The notes under the pieces are model-generated. The model was given only the letters and a program-made list of their open reading frames with translations, had not been told where the DNA came from and did no database searches. 7,825 nucleotides of DNA from positions 1 to 7,825 of the forward strand of contig JAOZLO010000118.1 of the NCBI GenBank assembly GCA_029934775.1. The letters run 5' to 3'. The translations under genes were made by a program, and so were the position numbers. Of this stretch, positions 5,442 through 7,825 are shown piece by piece (within the stretch, counting starts at the first letter, position 1; every line of letters begins with the position of its first letter). The DNA is from Desulfocapsaceae bacterium. Lineage in GTDB: Bacteria; Desulfobacterota; Desulfobulbia; Desulfobulbales; Desulfocapsaceae.

Positions 5442-6720
5442 GAAAATACTGTTACTCGGGGTAAATCATAAAACCACTCCCGTTGAAATTCGTGAAAAAA
5501 TTGCACTCTCGGATGGATATGAGGAGCCTCTGGCTGCTCTGAAAAAGATTCCTGCCTGTAGAGAATGTTATCTGCTTGCAACCTGTAATCGAGTTGAATT
5601 GATTGTGGTGGTTGAAGAACAGGCTGAAATTGAAAGTGATATTATTGCTTTTCTGTTTGATGGCAGTCTCAGCAAGGAGGAGTGCAGTCAATACCTCTAT
5701 ATCTATTACAACGCCGATGCTGTGCATCATATGTTCATGGTGGCTGCCAGTCTTGATTCCATGGTGGTTGGTGAGGCGCAGATTCTTGGCCAGCTAAAAG
5801 AGGCTTATAGATATGCTGCTCAGCTCGGGTGTACCGGGCCTCTGCTCAATAAATTTCTGCATAAATCATTTTCTGTTGCCAAAAGGGTACGCACTGAGAC
5901 GGGTATAGGTTCTTCTGCTGTATCAATAAGTTATGCGGCAGTGCAACTTGCGGAAAAAATATTTGGCAGCCTCAAGGGTAAAAAGGTATTGCTTCTTGGT
6001 GCTGGAGAAATGGCCGAGCTTGCGGCTGAGCACCTTGTAGGTCAGGGTGTCGGCTCTGTCGTTGTTGCTAACAGGACTTTGTCGAGAGCTGTAGATTTGG
6101 CGAAGAGGTTTAACGGCAGTGCTGTTTCAATGGATGAACTGCAGCAGCAGCTGGAGCAGGTTGATATTATAATCAGTTCTACAGGAGCGACGGATTTGAT
6201 CATCCGCAAGCAGGATGTGAAATCCGTAATGCGCAGTAGAAGGAATAAACCACTCTTTTTTATTGATATAGCCGTTCCACGGGATCTTGATCCAAAATTG
6301 ATTGAAATTGACAACGTGTATCTCTATGATATCGATGATCTTAGCAGTGTTGTGGAGATTAACAAGTCTGCTCGTGATAAAGAAGCGGTAAAAGCCGTGC
6401 GAATCGTAGACGAAGAGGCTCTGAAATTTCAGAGATGGTGTCAGGGCAGGGCTGTGATTCCAACTATCCGGGATTTACGAGAAAAAGTGGATACTATCGC
6501 CCGGCTGGAGCTTGATCGAACTTTTTCTCGGCTGCCGCATGTAAATGGGAGCGATAAAAAAGCACTGGAGAAAATGGTGAGAGCTATTTCTTCCAGGATT
6601 CTTCATGACCCTTTAACCTACCTCAAGAGTGAGTCATGTACCGGTCGTGATAATAGTGATCTGAAAGTTGATGTTATTCGTTCCCTTTTCAAATTGGATA
6701 ATGGAGATGACAGCAAGTAA
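5431..6720 (+). CDS. hemA: glutamyl-tRNA reductase
   Basis: The cytoplasmic enzyme that reduces glutamyl-tRNA(Glu) with NADPH to glutamate-1-semialdehyde, the committed step of the C5 route to 5-aminolevulinate and all tetrapyrroles. With the ATG at 5431 it has 429 residues, the usual length. Motifs in order: GVNHKTTPVEIREKIA (10-25); YLLATCNRVEL (47-57) with catalytic Cys52; SLDSMVVGEAQILGQLKEAY (108-127); HKSFSVAKRVRTETGIG (144-160); the NADPH-binding LLLGAGEMAELAAEHL (187-202) and VVANRT (211-216); and a C-terminal helical dimerisation domain ending with LKVDVIRSLF. The frame is open 51 codons further upstream to 5278, but that segment lies wholly inside ccsA and has no family match. GGGGGAG nine bases before 5431 is a good ribosome binding site. 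The start codon overlaps the ccsA end by 11 bases, implying translational coupling. HemA is often feedback-controlled by heme-dependent proteolysis acting on its N-terminus; the sequence alone does not show whether that happens here. Confidence 0.97.
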   Translation: MQGEKILLLGVNHKTTPVEIREKIALSDGYEEPLAALKKIPACRECYLLATCNRVELIVVVEEQAEIESDIIAFLFDGSLSKEECSQYLYIYYNADAVHHMFMVAASLDSMVVGEAQILGQLKEAYRYAAQLGCTGPLLNKFLHKSFSVAKRVRTETGIGSSAVSISYAAVQLAEKIFGSLKGKKVLLLGAGEMAELAAEHLVGQGVGSVVVANRTLSRAVDLAKRFNGSAVSMDELQQQLEQVDIIISSTGATDLIIRKQDVKSVMRSRRNKPLFFIDIAVPRDLDPKLIEIDNVYLYDIDDLSSVVEINKSARDKEAVKAVRIVDEEALKFQRWCQGRAVIPTIRDLREKVDTIARLELDRTFSRLPHVNGSDKKALEKMVRAISSRILHDPLTYLKSESCTGRDNSDLKVDVIRSLFKLDNGDDSK

Positions 6721-6836
6721 ATCCGGCTTACCTTTGTCGTGGTATTTGTTTATCTCTTCTGTTATGTCTGTATGGACTTTATCGGAGTTTTTTCCTTCTA
6801 ATCAACAACCCTCTTTTTTTTATATGTGATGTGTTT

Positions 6837-7825
6837 ATGAAGATTATTCAAAAGTATGTGCTTTATTTCTTATCGTTTCTCATTTTCGCGTGCTCGGTAA
6901 CTGAAATTGTTGCTGAAAGTCAATCCCCCGACATCGATCGGAAGAGAAACAAGATCATTGGTTATATGTTGAGCAAGCAACTCCCGACGCTTCATTTCAG
7001 TGAAAAAGTAATGGATGACAAGCAGGCTCAAGCGGCATTTAAACTCTATATAAAACAACTTGATTTTCAGAAGAGGTTTCTTTTGCAGGAGGATGTTGAT
7101 CAGCTTGGGGCTTTTGCAGATTACATAGATGATAATATTAAAGCGGGAAGAATCTCTCTGCCTGATGCAGGATATGATATTCTCAGCGAAAAAATAATGA
7201 TCGTTGAAAAAATGGTGTCAGAAATGCTGGCAGATAGAAAGATTGTCACCGGCGGTTCAAGTGAGGATCTTTCAGTCGGGGTTTTTCATGTGAGCAGGAA
7301 AGAGAGTTATGAGACTGATCCGGAAAAACTCAACTATGCAAAAAACCTGGAAGAATTGAGAGATAGGTGGAGAAAAGTACTGAAAACAGAGGTTATCTCT
7401 CGCTTTTTTGATCTTGAAGAAGACCAGAAACATGAAGAGGAAGGTAAAAAGAAAAGCAGTGATAAACTTTGGCAGGAAGCCATTGAGAAGGTGGCAAAGA
7501 GGAATAAAAATTTTTTCCACAGACTCCACCAGGAAACTTTACAGGATCATTATGATCGTTTTTTTAATGCCATTACCAGGTCATTTGGACCACATACCAA
7601 TTATATTCCCCCCGCAAGCAAAGAGGATTTTGACATCAATATGCGTGGGTCACTCGAGGGGATAGGCGCACTTTTAAGAGAAGAAGATGGCTTTATAAAA
7701 GTTGTTCGAATTATTCTCGGGAGTGCTTCTGCCCGACAGGGGCATCTGAAAGCTGAAGATATTATCCTTGAGGTTGCGCAAGAGGGTGAGGAACCTGTCG
7801 ATATTACAGATATGCGCCTGCGGGA
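6837..7825 (+). CDS. tail-specific (C-terminal processing) protease Prc/Ctp, N-terminal part, cut by window edge
   Basis: The frame from ATG 6837 stays open for 329 codons to the window end. It matches Prc, a periplasmic S41-family serine protease that degrades or trims proteins from their C-termini. Residues 1 to about 26 are an export signal. IFAC (16-19) followed by Ser20 resembles a lipobox, so it may be a lipoprotein; ordinary cleavage near VAES (25-28) is the alternative. A long charged helical N-terminal domain (about 35-245) resembles the Prc TSP_NTD. Next comes RSFGPHTNYIPP (248-259), then DFDINMRGSLEGIGALL (264-280), a strongly Prc-like junction leading into the PDZ domain (about 268 to the edge, with LKAEDIILEV at 304-313 in place of the usual 'lk.GD.I..V'). 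The catalytic Ser/Lys domain lies beyond the window. No Shine-Dalgarno sequence is obvious; a GTG two codons upstream is an alternative start. It follows hemA by 116 bases on the same strand. Confidence 0.88.
   Translation, partial: MKIIQKYVLYFLSFLIFACSVTEIVAESQSPDIDRKRNKIIGYMLSKQLPTLHFSEKVMDDKQAQAAFKLYIKQLDFQKRFLLQEDVDQLGAFADYIDDNIKAGRISLPDAGYDILSEKIMIVEKMVSEMLADRKIVTGGSSEDLSVGVFHVSRKESYETDPEKLNYAKNLEELRDRWRKVLKTEVISRFFDLEEDQKHEEEGKKKSSDKLWQEAIEKVAKRNKNFFHRLHQETLQDHYDRFFNAITRSFGPHTNYIPPASKEDFDINMRGSLEGIGALLREEDGFIKVVRIILGSASARQGHLKAEDIILEVAQEGEEPVDITDMRLR

Noticed and set aside
7272..7665. Open frames on both strands within the protease region
   Set aside because: The plus-strand frame from 6837 matches Prc continuously to the window edge and explains the DNA; these overlapping frames are compositional shadows.
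1..7825. CRISPR arrays, tRNA or rRNA genes, insertion sequences, phage genes
   Set aside because: I saw no regularly spaced long repeats, no tRNA cloverleaf or rRNA-like sequence, and no transposase or phage-like reading frames.

Overview
The window looks like part of a Gram-negative, anaerobic, cytochrome-rich bacterium, most likely a sulfate- or sulfur-metabolising deltaproteobacterium of the Desulfobulbales type. This is inferred from gene content, not from any search: periplasmic SurA-like and Prc-like proteins, a system II cytochrome c assembly protein beside tetrapyrrole genes, a siroheme-forming enzyme, a TlpA-like thioredoxin, and moderate GC by eye.

Left part (1-1214, minus strand): a SurA-type periplasmic peptidyl-prolyl isomerase, followed downstream by the first 41 codons of a RodZ-like helix-turn-helix protein that runs off the edge. 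A gene-free stretch of about 460 bases (1215-1672) separates this unit from the plus-strand genes and carries inverted repeats and candidate promoters for both directions.

Middle part (1673-2735, plus strand): a secreted TlpA/ResA-like thiol-disulfide oxidoreductase (WCPPC). Then, after a hairpin-rich 280-base gap, comes a 69-residue secreted protein with three cysteines in its mature part, closed by a strong intrinsic terminator.

Right part (2800-7825, plus strand): uppP (undecaprenyl-diphosphate phosphatase, TTG start), a Met8p/CysG-N type precorrin-2 dehydrogenase/sirohydrochlorin ferrochelatase, a CcsA/HemX-family membrane protein with an intact WWD motif, hemA (glutamyl-tRNA reductase, overlapping the ccsA end by 11 bases), and the N-terminal 329 residues of a Prc/Ctp tail-specific protease cut by the window edge. 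SirC, CcsA and HemA form a tetrapyrrole and heme-delivery block: HemA makes the 5-aminolevulinate precursor, SirC makes siroheme (a sulfite reductase cofactor and, in many sulfate reducers, the precursor of heme), and CcsA handles heme at the membrane for cytochrome c. The TlpA-like protein could keep apocytochrome CXXCH cysteines reduced.

Most of the window is recognisable housekeeping sequence, and I see no clear undescribed system. The parts least explained are the short palindromic repeats between sirC and ccsA, the hairpin-rich leader before the 69-residue protein, the structured divergent intergenic region, and a possible 40-codon ORF bridging hemA and the protease.
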